Shown here: one piece after another, positions 6,252 to 13,194 of the stretch
Numbering within the stretch: the first letter of the stretch is position 1
Layout: each line of letters starts with the position of its first letter
DNA from: Streptomyces alboflavus
GTDB lineage: Bacteria > Actinomycetota > Actinomycetes > Streptomycetales > Streptomycetaceae
Length of the DNA: 14,692 nt
Direction: 5' to 3'
Assembly (NCBI RefSeq): GCF_000716675.1
Contig: NZ_JNXT01000108.1
Location: forward strand, 1 to 14,692
Notes under the pieces: generated by a model
The model's database searches: none
The model's input: only the letters and a program-made list of their open reading frames with translations
What the model was told of the DNA's origin: nothing
Position numbers and translations under genes: made by a program

Positions 6252-6986
6252 ATGTCTCCCGAGCCCTCCACCGCCGGAGCCCCCCGCGGCCCCCGCGCCA
6301 CCGTCGCGGTCCTTCTCGCGCTCGGCGCCCTCGCCTACACCACGTGGGCCCTCGAGGCGTTCCTGCCGACCGGCCTCTCGCCGCTGCGGTCGTACGTCAG
6401 TGAGCTCGCCGCCGAGGACCAGCCGTACGGGACGTTCTTCCGCTCCCTGGACTTCGGGGCGGGCGTGCTGGTGTGCGCCGGGGCGGTGCTCGCGCTGCTG
6501 TGGCGCGTCCGGCCCGCCGGGCTCTCGCGCGGCCTCGCCCGCCTGACCGCCCTCGGGTGGGCCGGCGTCGCGCTCTTCGGCGCGGCCACCGCGGCCGACT
6601 CGCGGCTCCCGCTGAGCTGCGCGCCCACCGCGGACGCGGCCTGTGTGGCCCGGGAGCGGGCCGGGCTCGTGCCCGCCGCGCACTCCGCGCACGCCGTCAG
6701 CAGCAGTGTCGCGGTGGCGGGCGCGCTGCTGGGGATGGTGCTGCTCACGGTGGTGGTACGCAGAGCCGGGGCGCGCGAGGGGACCCGCGCGGGCGGCGGG
6801 CTCCTCACCCTCCTCCTCGGTGTCGAACTGGCCGCCACCGTGTGGACGCTGGCGGCCGTCGCCGCGTTCGACGCCGGTCGGGGAACCTGGGGGCTCGGGG
6901 TCGCGCAGCGGCTCCAGTTGCTCACGATCGCGGTGTGGCTGGTGGTGGTGGCGTGGCTGGTACGGCGGTCGTGGCGGCGGGGGTGA
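6252..6986 (+). CDS. DUF998-family membrane protein
   Basis: A 244-residue multi-pass membrane protein that I assign to DUF998 (PF06197), whose function is not established. Hydrophobic segments lie at about 16-38, 68-84, 98-114, 150-169, 183-205 and 221-237. Family-like stretches include SYVSELAAEDQPYGTFFRSL after the first segment. Another, at about 116-146, contains SRLPLSCAPTADAAC and AHSAHAV, with two cysteines (C123, C131) and histidines H143 and H146 probably outside the membrane. I chose ATG at 6252 because it gives the usual short N-terminus before the first membrane segment, although no ribosome binding site is evident. The stop overlaps the next gene's GTG as GTGA, implying translational coupling with the hydrolase. 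Confidence 0.82.
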   Translation: MSPEPSTAGAPRGPRATVAVLLALGALAYTTWALEAFLPTGLSPLRSYVSELAAEDQPYGTFFRSLDFGAGVLVCAGAVLALLWRVRPAGLSRGLARLTALGWAGVALFGAATAADSRLPLSCAPTADAACVARERAGLVPAAHSAHAVSSSVAVAGALLGMVLLTVVVRRAGAREGTRAGGGLLTLLLGVELAATVWTLAAVAAFDAGRGTWGLGVAQRLQLLTIAVWLVVVAWLVRRSWRRG

Positions 6987-7831
6987 GGCGGACGACGCCG
7001 TCGTCCCGGGGGTCCTTCGTACGGATCGACGGGGTGCCGCATCACGTGGACGTGACCGGCGACGGGCCCGTGTGTGTGCTCAGCGCGGGGCTCGGCCTCG
7101 CCGCCGCGGAGTGGGACCCCGTGGTGGCGCTCCTCGCCCCCTACCGCACCGTCGTCCGCTTCGACCGGCCCGGCCTCGGGCTCAGCGCGCCCGCGCCGGG
7201 TGCGCCCACGCTGGCGGGGGAGGCCGGGCGGATCGGGCTCGTCCTGGACGCGGTGGGGTTCGGCGGGGCGGCGGTGACCGTCGTGGGGCACTCGCTCGCC
7301 GGGTTCCACGCCGAGGCGTTCGCGCGGCTCTGTCCTCGGCGGACGGCCGGGATGGTCCTGGTCGACTCCAGCGTGGAGGCGTCGGCGCGGGCCGTTCCCG
7401 GCCGGGCCGCGCGGGTGGGTGCCGCCCGGGTGGGCGGGGCGGTGCTCGGGGCGGCCGGGGCGCCGCTCGCGGTGGGCCCGGCGATGCGGTGGCTCGCGGG
7501 GCGCCCGGCCCCGCGGGAGCTGCGCTCGCTGTACGGGTCGAGCCGGGTGTGGCGCGCGGGGCTCGTCGAGTACGCGACGTACGCCGACGTGGCGCACGAA
7601 CTCGCGGAGCTGCGGCGCGCGACACCGATGGCGTCCGGGACCCCGGTGACGGTCCTCGCCGCGTCGGCCTCCCGGACGCCCGGCTCCGACCCCTGGCTGA
7701 CCCGCCAACGCACGCTGGCCACGGAACTCGGGGCGACGTACCGCGCCCTGACCCCGGCGGGCCACCTCCTGATGCGGGCACGCCCGCGCGAGGTGGCCGA
7801 GGCGATCCTTGGCAGCGGCGGGGCCCGCTGA
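6983..7831 (+). CDS. Alpha/beta-fold hydrolase
   Basis: A 282-residue soluble hydrolase of the alpha/beta fold. The nucleophile elbow GHSLAG (102-107) places the catalytic serine at S104. SAGLGL (34-39) fits the oxyanion-hole region, and RFDRPGLGLS (59-68) is typical of the family. H261 in LTPAGHLLMRARP is the likely catalytic histidine, and D236 is a tentative acid residue. No signal peptide is visible, so it should be cytosolic. The substrate is unknown; esterases, lactonases and haloperoxidase-like enzymes share these motifs. The chosen GTG overlaps the DUF998 stop codon by 4 nt; another in-frame GTG at 6971 is possible. The shared transcript and coupling suggest that it works with, or is dosed to, the membrane protein. 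Confidence 0.87.
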   Translation: MRRTTPSSRGSFVRIDGVPHHVDVTGDGPVCVLSAGLGLAAAEWDPVVALLAPYRTVVRFDRPGLGLSAPAPGAPTLAGEAGRIGLVLDAVGFGGAAVTVVGHSLAGFHAEAFARLCPRRTAGMVLVDSSVEASARAVPGRAARVGAARVGGAVLGAAGAPLAVGPAMRWLAGRPAPRELRSLYGSSRVWRAGLVEYATYADVAHELAELRRATPMASGTPVTVLAASASRTPGSDPWLTRQRTLATELGATYRALTPAGHLLMRARPREVAEAILGSGGAR

Positions 7832-7883
7832 CCGCCGCAACCGGGGAGACCTCGGCCGTTCCGGCACCGTCGCCTGGGGCTGT

Positions 7884-7934
7884 GCCCACCCTCCCCCAAG
7901 CTCTCGGCTTCGCTTGAGCAGGGGGGACCCCATC
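7884..7934. repeat. Dispersed Streptomyces hairpin repeat
   Basis: The block CCCTCCCCCAAGCTCTCGGC continuing TTCGCTTGAGCAGGGGGGAC is one I recognise from intergenic regions of many Streptomyces genomes. It folds on itself: TCCCCC (7892-7897) pairs with GGGGGGA (7921-7927), and GCTC (7900-7903) with GAGC (7916-7919), across a small internal loop. It lies about 53 nt after the hydrolase stop and may act as a terminator for that operon. Family membership is from memory, not from a search. Confidence 0.65.
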
Positions 7935-8181
7935 GCCCCTGGCGGCCCAGCTGCCCACAGCGAGTGCCGCACATCGGGGTGCCCTCGGCCCCCAGCCCCC
8001 AGCCCGAGTGAGTCCTGGCGCCCTCGACCCGGATTGCTCCCGCCCTCCCCCTACCCCAGCGACGCCACTCGACCGTCGCCGCACCGGCACCCCGGCCGAC
8101 GGTTCGGCGAGGCCGGCGGAGGCAGGGACTGCTCCCAGAAGCCCGTCGTGCGGGGTGAACGGGTGGGCGGGTGGGAGACAT

Positions 8182-8198
8182 CCGCCGCGGAGCGGCGG
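8182..8198 (-). terminator. Hairpin after the lacI-family gene
   Basis: CCGCCGC (8182-8188), a GGA loop and GCGGCGG (8192-8198) form a perfect 7-bp stem, 13 nt beyond the stop codon of the regulator in its direction of transcription. It probably ends the sugar-uptake operon. There is no T-run. Confidence 0.55.
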
Positions 8199-8211
8199 GG
8201 CCGGACCGGGG

Positions 8212-9276
8212 TCAGCCCGAACCCGCCCCCGCGGCAAGCCGCCGCACGCTGGAGCGGACCACGATGTGCGTGCCCAGAACGTGCCGCTCAGGCCCCGACC
8301 GCGGCGGCGCCCCCGCGAGGGCGAGGCGGACGGCGGTGCGCCCCATCTCCTCGGCGGGGATGTGGACGGTGGTGAGCCCGGGCGTGATGTCGGAGGCGAC
8401 GGGATCGTCGTTGTAGCCGACGACGGAGACGTCGTCGGGGACGGCGAGCCCGTACTCCCGCAGCGCGACCACCGTGGCGGCCGCCACCCGGTCGTCCCCG
8501 GCGAACACGGCGGTGAACTCCGGCTTCCCGTCGGCGGCCCGCAGCAGATCCCGGATGGCCTCGTACCCGTGGTGCGGCCCGAACCCCACCCCGTGCACGA
8601 TCGCGTCGGACCGCGGCACCCCGTGGTCGTCGAGGGCCCGCAGATACCCGTGCACCCGGTCCTCCCCGGTGGTGTTGCCGGGCTGGTAGCCGATGAGGGC
8701 GATGCGCCGGTGCCCGGCGCCGAGCAGATGGCTGGTCACGGCGTACGCGCCCGCCTCGTTGTCGTACTCGACGACGAGGGCGGGCACGTCGGGCGCGGGC
8801 GCGGGCCGCCCGCACAGCACCAGGCGGGAACCGGCGGCGGCGAGGGCCTCGGCGTACCGGGCCATCCGCTGCCGGTACTCGTCGTCCTCGATGACCCCGC
8901 CGACGAGGACGACGGCCTCGGCGGCCTGCTCCCGCATCATCTGCACCAGCGCGAGCTCCCGCGCCGGATCGCTGCCGGTGGAGGCGACGAGGGTGAGCCG
9001 CCCGTGCCGGGCGGCCTCCATCTCGACGCCCTGCGCGACGTGCGCGTAGAACGGGCTCAGCACGTCGTAGGTGAGCACGGCGATGGTCTTGCGCCCGGCG
9101 CCCGCCAACGCGCGCGCGTGCGCGTTGACGACGTAGTCCAGCTCCTTCACGGCCCGCTGCACCTTCGCCCGCGAGGTCGCGGACGTCGGATAGTTGCCCG
9201 CGAGGACCCGCGAGACGGTCGCCACGGAGACCCCCGCGCGCGCGGCGACTTCGCGGATGGTGACCCGTTCCCCCAC
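8212..9276 (-). CDS. LacI-family transcriptional regulator
   Basis: A 354-residue DNA-binding repressor of the LacI/GalR family. The helix-turn-helix TIREVAARAGVSVATVSRVL spans residues 6-25, followed by the hinge region (VVNAHARAL) and a periplasmic-binding-protein-like effector domain from about 60 to 335. Typical stretches there are IAVLTYDVLSPFYAHVAQGV, AVFAGDDRVAAATVVALREY and VSVVGYNDDPVASDITPGLT. I chose the GTG at 9274-9276 because GAGGAG lies 8 nt upstream and the HTH then starts at the usual distance from the N-terminus. The gene is the last on the strand of the sugar ABC transporter, 130 nt after the binding-protein gene, so it is the natural local regulator. Likely operators lie at 12891-12904, 13054-13068 and 13163-13177. 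The effector is presumably the transported sugar or a product of it, identity unknown. Confidence 0.93.
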   Translation of the reverse strand: MGERVTIREVAARAGVSVATVSRVLAGNYPTSATSRAKVQRAVKELDYVVNAHARALAGAGRKTIAVLTYDVLSPFYAHVAQGVEMEAARHGRLTLVASTGSDPARELALVQMMREQAAEAVVLVGGVIEDDEYRQRMARYAEALAAAGSRLVLCGRPAPAPDVPALVVEYDNEAGAYAVTSHLLGAGHRRIALIGYQPGNTTGEDRVHGYLRALDDHGVPRSDAIVHGVGFGPHHGYEAIRDLLRAADGKPEFTAVFAGDDRVAAATVVALREYGLAVPDDVSVVGYNDDPVASDITPGLTTVHIPAEEMGRTAVRLALAGAPPRSGPERHVLGTHIVVRSSVRRLAAGAGSG

Positions 9277-9306
9277 TGGTGATTCTCCTCGACTCGCCTG
9301 GTCCCG

Positions 9307-9322
9307 GCCGCCCTTGGGCGGC
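9307..9322. other. Small hairpin between binding-protein and lacI genes
   Basis: GCCGCCC (9307-9313) and GGGCGGC (9316-9322) are perfect inverted arms around TT. They lie in the 130-nt gap between the binding-protein stop and the regulator start. The hairpin could partly terminate or stabilise the transporter mRNA and so lower expression of the regulator. The same gap holds two copies of CGCCCGGGAC, at 9352-9361 and 9374-9383. Confidence 0.35.
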
Positions 9323-9406
9323 GGGCGGACGCGCGTCACGTACCGGACGGCGCGCCCGGGACGGACCGGCGCCGCCCGGGACCATCATCGCGCCCCCGCC
9401 CCCGCC

Positions 9407-11083
9407 TCAGTGCGCCGCCTCGTACTCCTCCGCGAATTCCTCGGCGCACTTGTCGCCGCCCTGCGACCGCCACTTGCGGTGGACGTCGTCCCAGGAGGAC
9501 AGGCTCTTGCGGCCGGAGACGACGGCCGTCACGCCGTCCTCGACGATCTGCTGGAGGGACGCACCGACCCGGTTGAAGGTCGCCGACTGCAGCCCCCAGC
9601 GGTCGTTGGGCACGAGCAGCGGCACGATCTTCTTCTCCCAGGCGTGCAGCCGCTTCGTGAGCTCGGCCTGCCCGGGGAAGTACAGCGGCTGCGGCGCGTC
9701 CATCAGATAGGGGAACGGCAGGTTCGTACGGGACTCGACGAGGCCGCGCTCCGTGGGGATCGGGTCGCCCGCCTTGTCGAACCGGAAGTGGGTGCCCTCC
9801 ACTCCGTAGTGCATGAGCTGGTACTCCTTGGAGCCGAACGGCGAGGCAAGCCAGTTCAGGACGCGCAGCATGAGCCGGACGCGCTCCTTGGACGCCTTCT
9901 TGACCACGGTGTAGCCGAAGCAGCCGCGGTTCTGCTGGTAGACGGGCGTCGCGCCGGGCACTTCGTAGGGCACGGCGGCGTCCAGGGTGTACGCGTCCTT
10001 GATGCCCTGCGCGTTGGAGAGCACCGCGCCCCAGCCGTCCGTCATGGAGCGCACGGTGCCGTTGTAGAACTGCGTCTTGAGGTCGACCTGGGAGATCGAG
10101 GTGGCGTCGGAGTTGTAGGCGCCGTCGGCCCGCAGCCGCGCCATGAACTCCAGGGCGGCCTTGAACTCCTCGGTGCCGTACATGGGCGTGATCCGGCCGT
10201 CCTTGATCCGCCACTCGTTGGGCGCCCCGTGCCACATGGCGTGGTAGAGGTAGCTGTAGTAGCTGACGGTCGAGGTGCCGAGCATGTGCTTGCCGCCGCC
10301 GGAGCCCTCCTTGGCCATCGCCCGGAAGTCCGACGCCGACATGCCAGGACGGTAGCCCGCCTTGTCGAAGGCCTCCCGGTTGACGAACATCGCGCCCTGC
10401 ACCTTGGCCCGCTCGACCGGAAGCCCGTAGAGCCGCCCCCCGATCCGGCCCATGCCCTCCCAGGCGTACGTGGGGATGCCCGCGAGGTTCGGGTAGTCCT
10501 TGATCGCGTCGCCCGACAGGTACTCCGACAGGTCGGCGCAGCGGGCCTTCACGAACTGCGCCTCGCGCGGCAGGACGTACCCGCCGCCGATGTTGATGAG
10601 GTCGGGCAGGTCCTCGCTGTCGCCCGCCATGAGCGTCGCCATCTTCGAGCGGAAGTCCGCGTCCGGCACGACCGTGAACTCGACCTCGACGCCGAGGGCC
10701 TCGTTCATCGCCTGCCAGTACTTGTTGGACCCGGCGGGCTTCGGCGGCGTGCCGTAGGTGATGGACAGGACGCGGATCTTCTCCTTGCCGGTGCCCGGCC
10801 TGCCGTCCGTCGCCGTCACCAGGCGCCGCGGGTACGACGTGAAGCCCGCCTGCACGCCCGCGGTGCTGGGCGCGAGGTCGGGTGCCGGGCCCCGGGTCGG
10901 GGTGTAGGTGGGCCAGGGGGCCATCTTCTTCCCGGCGTTGGAGACGTCACCGCCCCCGCCCGAGCCGGTCGAGCAGGCGGTGAGGACGGACGGGGCGGCG
11001 AGGGCGGCGCCGCCGACGGCGATCGAGCGCAGCAGGGTGCGGCGCCCCAGCGGGGAACGGGAGGAACCCTGGGAACCGGACAC
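9407..11083 (-). CDS. Extracellular solute-binding lipoprotein of a CUT1/Lpl-type sugar ABC transporter
   Basis: A 558-residue solute-binding protein, large for the class, resembling the LplA group that serves CUT1 oligosaccharide importers. The N-terminus has a twin-arginine motif (GRRTLL, R14-R15), a hydrophobic segment and the lipobox LTAC ending at C37. It should thus be exported by Tat and lipid-anchored outside the membrane. The mature part has the expected two-lobed pattern, with stretches such as DLPDLINIGGGYVLPREAQF, LYGLPVERAKVQGAMFVNRE and NRGCFGYTVVKKASKERVRL. The GTG at 11081-11083 is preceded by AAAGG 8 nt upstream. It follows the second permease gene by 34 nt in the same operon. 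The ligand is unknown; family knowledge points to an oligosaccharide or a polysaccharide breakdown product. Confidence 0.93.
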   Translation of the reverse strand: MSGSQGSSRSPLGRRTLLRSIAVGGAALAAPSVLTACSTGSGGGGDVSNAGKKMAPWPTYTPTRGPAPDLAPSTAGVQAGFTSYPRRLVTATDGRPGTGKEKIRVLSITYGTPPKPAGSNKYWQAMNEALGVEVEFTVVPDADFRSKMATLMAGDSEDLPDLINIGGGYVLPREAQFVKARCADLSEYLSGDAIKDYPNLAGIPTYAWEGMGRIGGRLYGLPVERAKVQGAMFVNREAFDKAGYRPGMSASDFRAMAKEGSGGGKHMLGTSTVSYYSYLYHAMWHGAPNEWRIKDGRITPMYGTEEFKAALEFMARLRADGAYNSDATSISQVDLKTQFYNGTVRSMTDGWGAVLSNAQGIKDAYTLDAAVPYEVPGATPVYQQNRGCFGYTVVKKASKERVRLMLRVLNWLASPFGSKEYQLMHYGVEGTHFRFDKAGDPIPTERGLVESRTNLPFPYLMDAPQPLYFPGQAELTKRLHAWEKKIVPLLVPNDRWGLQSATFNRVGASLQQIVEDGVTAVVSGRKSLSSWDDVHRKWRSQGGDKCAEEFAEEYEAAH

Positions 11084-11117
11084 GGGGTCAACCTTTCGGC
11101 GGGTACGGGGAGTTGGC

Positions 11118-12014
11118 TCAGCTCTTGATGGCGCCGGTGAGCACGCCCTTGGTGAAGTACTTCTGCAGGAAGGGGTAGACGAGCAGGATCGGCACGGTCG
11201 CGATCACGAGGACGGCCATCTGGGTCGTCTGCGGCGCGGAGACCTGACCGGCCTCGCTCAGGCCGGTGTCGGCGATCTGGGAGCCGCCGATGACGTACGT
11301 CCGCAGGACCTGCGACAGCGGCCAGTGGTCGGACTCCAGATAGATCGAGGCATGGAACCAGGCGTTCCAGTAGCTCACCGCGTAGAACAGCGAGACCACC
11401 GCGAGCGCCGCCTTCGACAGCGGGAGCACGACCCGCCACAGGATCTGCCAGTCGTTCGCGCCGTCCAGGCGCGCCGCCTCGTACAGCTCCTCGGGGATGC
11501 CCTGGAAGAAGCCGCGCAGGACGATCAGGTTGAAGACGTTGATGAGCACCGGCGCGACCAGAGCCGCGTAGGTGTCCATCATTCCCATGCCCTTGACCAG
11601 CAGGAACGCCGGGATCATGCCGGGCGGGAAGAGGAAGGTGAACAGGATCAGAAGCAGCACCGGCTTGCCGCCGAAGACGCCGGGGCGGGCGAGGGCGTAG
11701 GCGAGGAAGGTGGTGCAGGCGAGCGAGAAGAGGGTGCCCGCGGCCGTCAGGACGACGCTCACGCCGAGCGCCTCGGTGACGATGCCGCCGCTGAGGACGG
11801 TGCGGTAGGCGCGCAGGGTCGGCTCGGTCGGCCACAGGACCCAGCCGCCGTTGGCGACGACCTCCCGGTTGGAGGCGAGCGACGTCGAGACGATCACCAG
11901 GAAGGGGATCAGGACCAGCGCGAGGACGACGGCGACCGCCACGCCCTTGGCGGCCTTGGTGAGCGGCCGGGGCCGCTCCATCCAGGCGGGCCGGACGGCG
12001 TTGTGGCTGCTCAC
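11118..12014 (-). CDS. Sugar ABC transporter permease (LplC/CUT1 type)
   Basis: A 298-residue inner-membrane subunit with about six hydrophobic segments (first at about 24-45, last at about 265-283). The ATPase-contacting EAA loop EAARLDGANDWQILWRVVLP spans 179-198, followed by a membrane segment with AVSYWNAWFHASIYL. It ends in KYFTKGVLTGAIKS, the usual C-terminus of LplC-type permeases. The GTG at 12012-12014 overlaps the stop codon of the upstream permease by 4 nt, so translation is coupled and the two subunits are made in equal amounts. It should pair with the other permease to form the channel. No ATPase gene is encoded in this window. Confidence 0.94.
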   Translation of the reverse strand: MSSHNAVRPAWMERPRPLTKAAKGVAVAVVLALVLIPFLVIVSTSLASNREVVANGGWVLWPTEPTLRAYRTVLSGGIVTEALGVSVVLTAAGTLFSLACTTFLAYALARPGVFGGKPVLLLILFTFLFPPGMIPAFLLVKGMGMMDTYAALVAPVLINVFNLIVLRGFFQGIPEELYEAARLDGANDWQILWRVVLPLSKAALAVVSLFYAVSYWNAWFHASIYLESDHWPLSQVLRTYVIGGSQIADTGLSEAGQVSAPQTTQMAVLVIATVPILLVYPFLQKYFTKGVLTGAIKS

Positions 12015-13006
12015 TTGTAGACCCCCTGCTCGCCGAGCCGGTGTGCGATCCGGTTGGCCGTGAAGACGAGCGCCGCGCCGACGACGCCCTTGAAGAGTCC
12101 GGCGGCGGCCGCGTAGCCGGTGTCGCCGCCGACGATGCCCTGCCAGAAGACGAAGGTGTCCAGGACCTCACCGGCCTCCGGGCCCACCGACTGCCGTTGC
12201 AGCAGCATCTGTTCGAAGCCGACGGACAGGATGTCGCCGAGCCGCATGATGAGGAGCAGGATCACGATGGGCCGGATGCTGGGCAGCGTGACGTGCCAGA
12301 ACCGCCGCCAGGGTCCGGCGCCGTCGATCGCGGCGGCCTCGTAGAGCTGCTCGTTCACCTGCATCAGCGCGGCGAGGAAGATGATCGTGCCCCAGCCCGC
12401 GTCCTTCCAGATCACTTCGAGGACGACGAGCGGCTTGTACGCGTCCGGGTTGCCGATGATGTCGACGGTGTGCAGGCCCGCGTCGCTCAGCGTCGCGTTC
12501 AACAGGCCGGTGTCGCCGAGCACTTGCTGGAACAGCGCCACCACGACGACCCACGACAGGAAGTGCGGCAGATAGATCACGGACTGGGTGAAGCGGCGCA
12601 GCAGGTCCGAGGTCAGGCTGTGCAGCAGCAGCGCGAGGGCGAGCGGCGCGGGGAAGAAGAACACGAGCTGGAGCACCGCGATGAACAGCGTGTTCCAGGT
12701 CGCGTGCCAGAAGTCCGGGTCGCCGAACATCCGGCTGAAGTTCTCGGTGCCGACCCAGGGGCTCGCCCACAGGCCGTCGAAGGGGACGTACTCCTTGAAC
12801 GCCACGGCGTTCGCGATGAACGCGCCGTAGTGGAAGACCAGGAAGTACGCGAGACCCGGCACCATGAGCAGCACCAGGAGCCGAGTGCGCTGAAACCGTT
12901 TCCACTTCTCGCCACGCCCGCTTTTACGGGCATTTGCCCCCTCGGTGGGCTCCGTCGACGGTGTCACCGCCTCGATTTCGGCCCGGTCCTTCGTCACCGC
13001 TGACAC
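12011..13006 (-). CDS. Sugar ABC transporter permease (LplB/CUT1 type)
   Basis: The first gene of the transporter operon encodes an inner-membrane subunit of 331 residues. A hydrophilic, cytosolic N-terminus of about 40 residues precedes the first membrane segment (LLVLLMVPGLAYFLVFHY, about 43-60), and roughly five more follow. The EAA loop EAAAIDGAGPWRRFWHVTLP spans about 223-242. The sequence GYAAAAGLFKGVVGAALVF near the end is typical of LplB-like proteins. The start is uncertain: GTG at 13006 follows GGGGG by 4 nt, and an in-frame GTG at 13027 would add 7 residues but has no ribosome binding site. The predicted transcription start is near 13044. An operator-like GAAACCGTTTC lies inside the gene at codons about 35-39. 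Confidence 0.92.
   Translation of the reverse strand: MSAVTKDRAEIEAVTPSTEPTEGANARKSGRGEKWKRFQRTRLLVLLMVPGLAYFLVFHYGAFIANAVAFKEYVPFDGLWASPWVGTENFSRMFGDPDFWHATWNTLFIAVLQLVFFFPAPLALALLLHSLTSDLLRRFTQSVIYLPHFLSWVVVVALFQQVLGDTGLLNATLSDAGLHTVDIIGNPDAYKPLVVLEVIWKDAGWGTIIFLAALMQVNEQLYEAAAIDGAGPWRRFWHVTLPSIRPIVILLLIMRLGDILSVGFEQMLLQRQSVGPEAGEVLDTFVFWQGIVGGDTGYAAAAGLFKGVVGAALVFTANRIAHRLGEQGVYK
12891..12904. promoter_or_regulatory. Candidate LacI-family operator inside the first permease gene
   Basis: TGAAACCGTTTCCA contains the near-perfect palindrome GAAAC-C-GTTTC (12892-12902), whose form fits operators of LacI-family repressors. It lies about 140 nt downstream of the predicted transcription start, where an auxiliary operator could support looping or block elongation. 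Related sites occur at 13054-13068 and 13163-13177. It also encodes WKRFQ, so chance conservation of codons is possible. Confidence 0.4.
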
Positions 13007-13050
13007 GGAACCCCCAGTCTTGAACACAGCTGTCGGGACAAGGTGCCGGG

Positions 13051-13079
13051 AATCTAAAGCGGTTACTGTCCCCGGTCAA
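13051..13079 (-). promoter_or_regulatory. Promoter of the sugar transporter operon
   Basis: On the minus strand TTGACC (13079-13074), a 17-nt spacer and TAGATT (13056-13051) make a good vegetative sigma-factor promoter. Transcription should begin near 13044, leaving a leader of about 17 to 38 nt depending on the permease start used. Confidence 0.65.
13054..13068 (-). promoter_or_regulatory. Candidate operator within the transporter promoter
   Basis: CAGTAACCGCTTTAG on the minus strand lies in the -35/-10 spacer and runs over the -10 box. It shares CAGTAACCG with the site at 13163-13177 on the other strand, and AACCG with the palindrome at 12891-12904. A repressor bound here would exclude RNA polymerase. 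The likely protein is the LacI-family regulator encoded at the end of the operon. Confidence 0.45.
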
Positions 13080-13120
13080 CCCCCTTCGCAGCGCGGCACC
13101 TTGGTGCTGCCTGCCATCTC

Positions 13121-13150
13121 TTGACCGCCGTGGCGGCATGGACCTAGCCT
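13121..13150 (+). promoter_or_regulatory. Promoter of the 2-hydroxyacid dehydrogenase gene
   Basis: TTGACC (13121-13126), an 18-nt spacer and TAGCCT (13145-13150) form a vegetative-type promoter pointing away from the transporter operon. The -35 is identical to that of the opposing promoter. Transcription should start near 13157, just before the operator-like site at 13163-13177. Confidence 0.6.
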
Positions 13151-13162
13151 CCTGACGTCTTC

Positions 13163-13177
13163 CAGTAACCGTTTTCT
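13163..13177 (+). promoter_or_regulatory. Candidate operator in the leader of the dehydrogenase gene
   Basis: CAGTAACCGTTTTCT lies just downstream of the predicted transcription start and 17 nt before the start codon. It repeats the CAGTAACCG core found in the opposing promoter, in mirrored orientation about 100 nt away. Its core AAC-C-GTT is the centre of the palindrome at 12892-12902. A repressor bound here would block early transcription. Confidence 0.45.
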
Positions 13178-13194
13178 ACGAGAGGTGGCGACGC

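Larger units (their letters stand above)
7832..8211. other. Intergenic region between convergent genes
   Basis: No gene is supported in these 380 bases: open frames crossing them are overlapping GC-rich shadows without recognisable motifs. The region contains a dispersed repeat (about 7884-7934) and a terminator hairpin (8182-8198), listed separately. The remainder, about 7935-8180, is GC-rich spacer in which I see nothing specific. Confidence 0.6.

Noticed and set aside
4673..6301. A 542-codon minus-strand open frame
   Set aside because: It is antisense to the permease. The translation is His/Arg/Asp-rich without motifs, while the plus strand encodes a clear twelve-segment membrane protein.
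6971..6973. GTG at 6971 as the hydrolase start
   Set aside because: It is in frame and possible, but the GTG at 6983 gives the compact 4-nt GTGA overlap usual for coupled genes. The four extra residues add nothing recognisable.
9194..11128. A 644-codon plus-strand open frame
   Set aside because: It is antisense to the binding-protein gene and the end of the regulator gene, with no domain or plausible start context.
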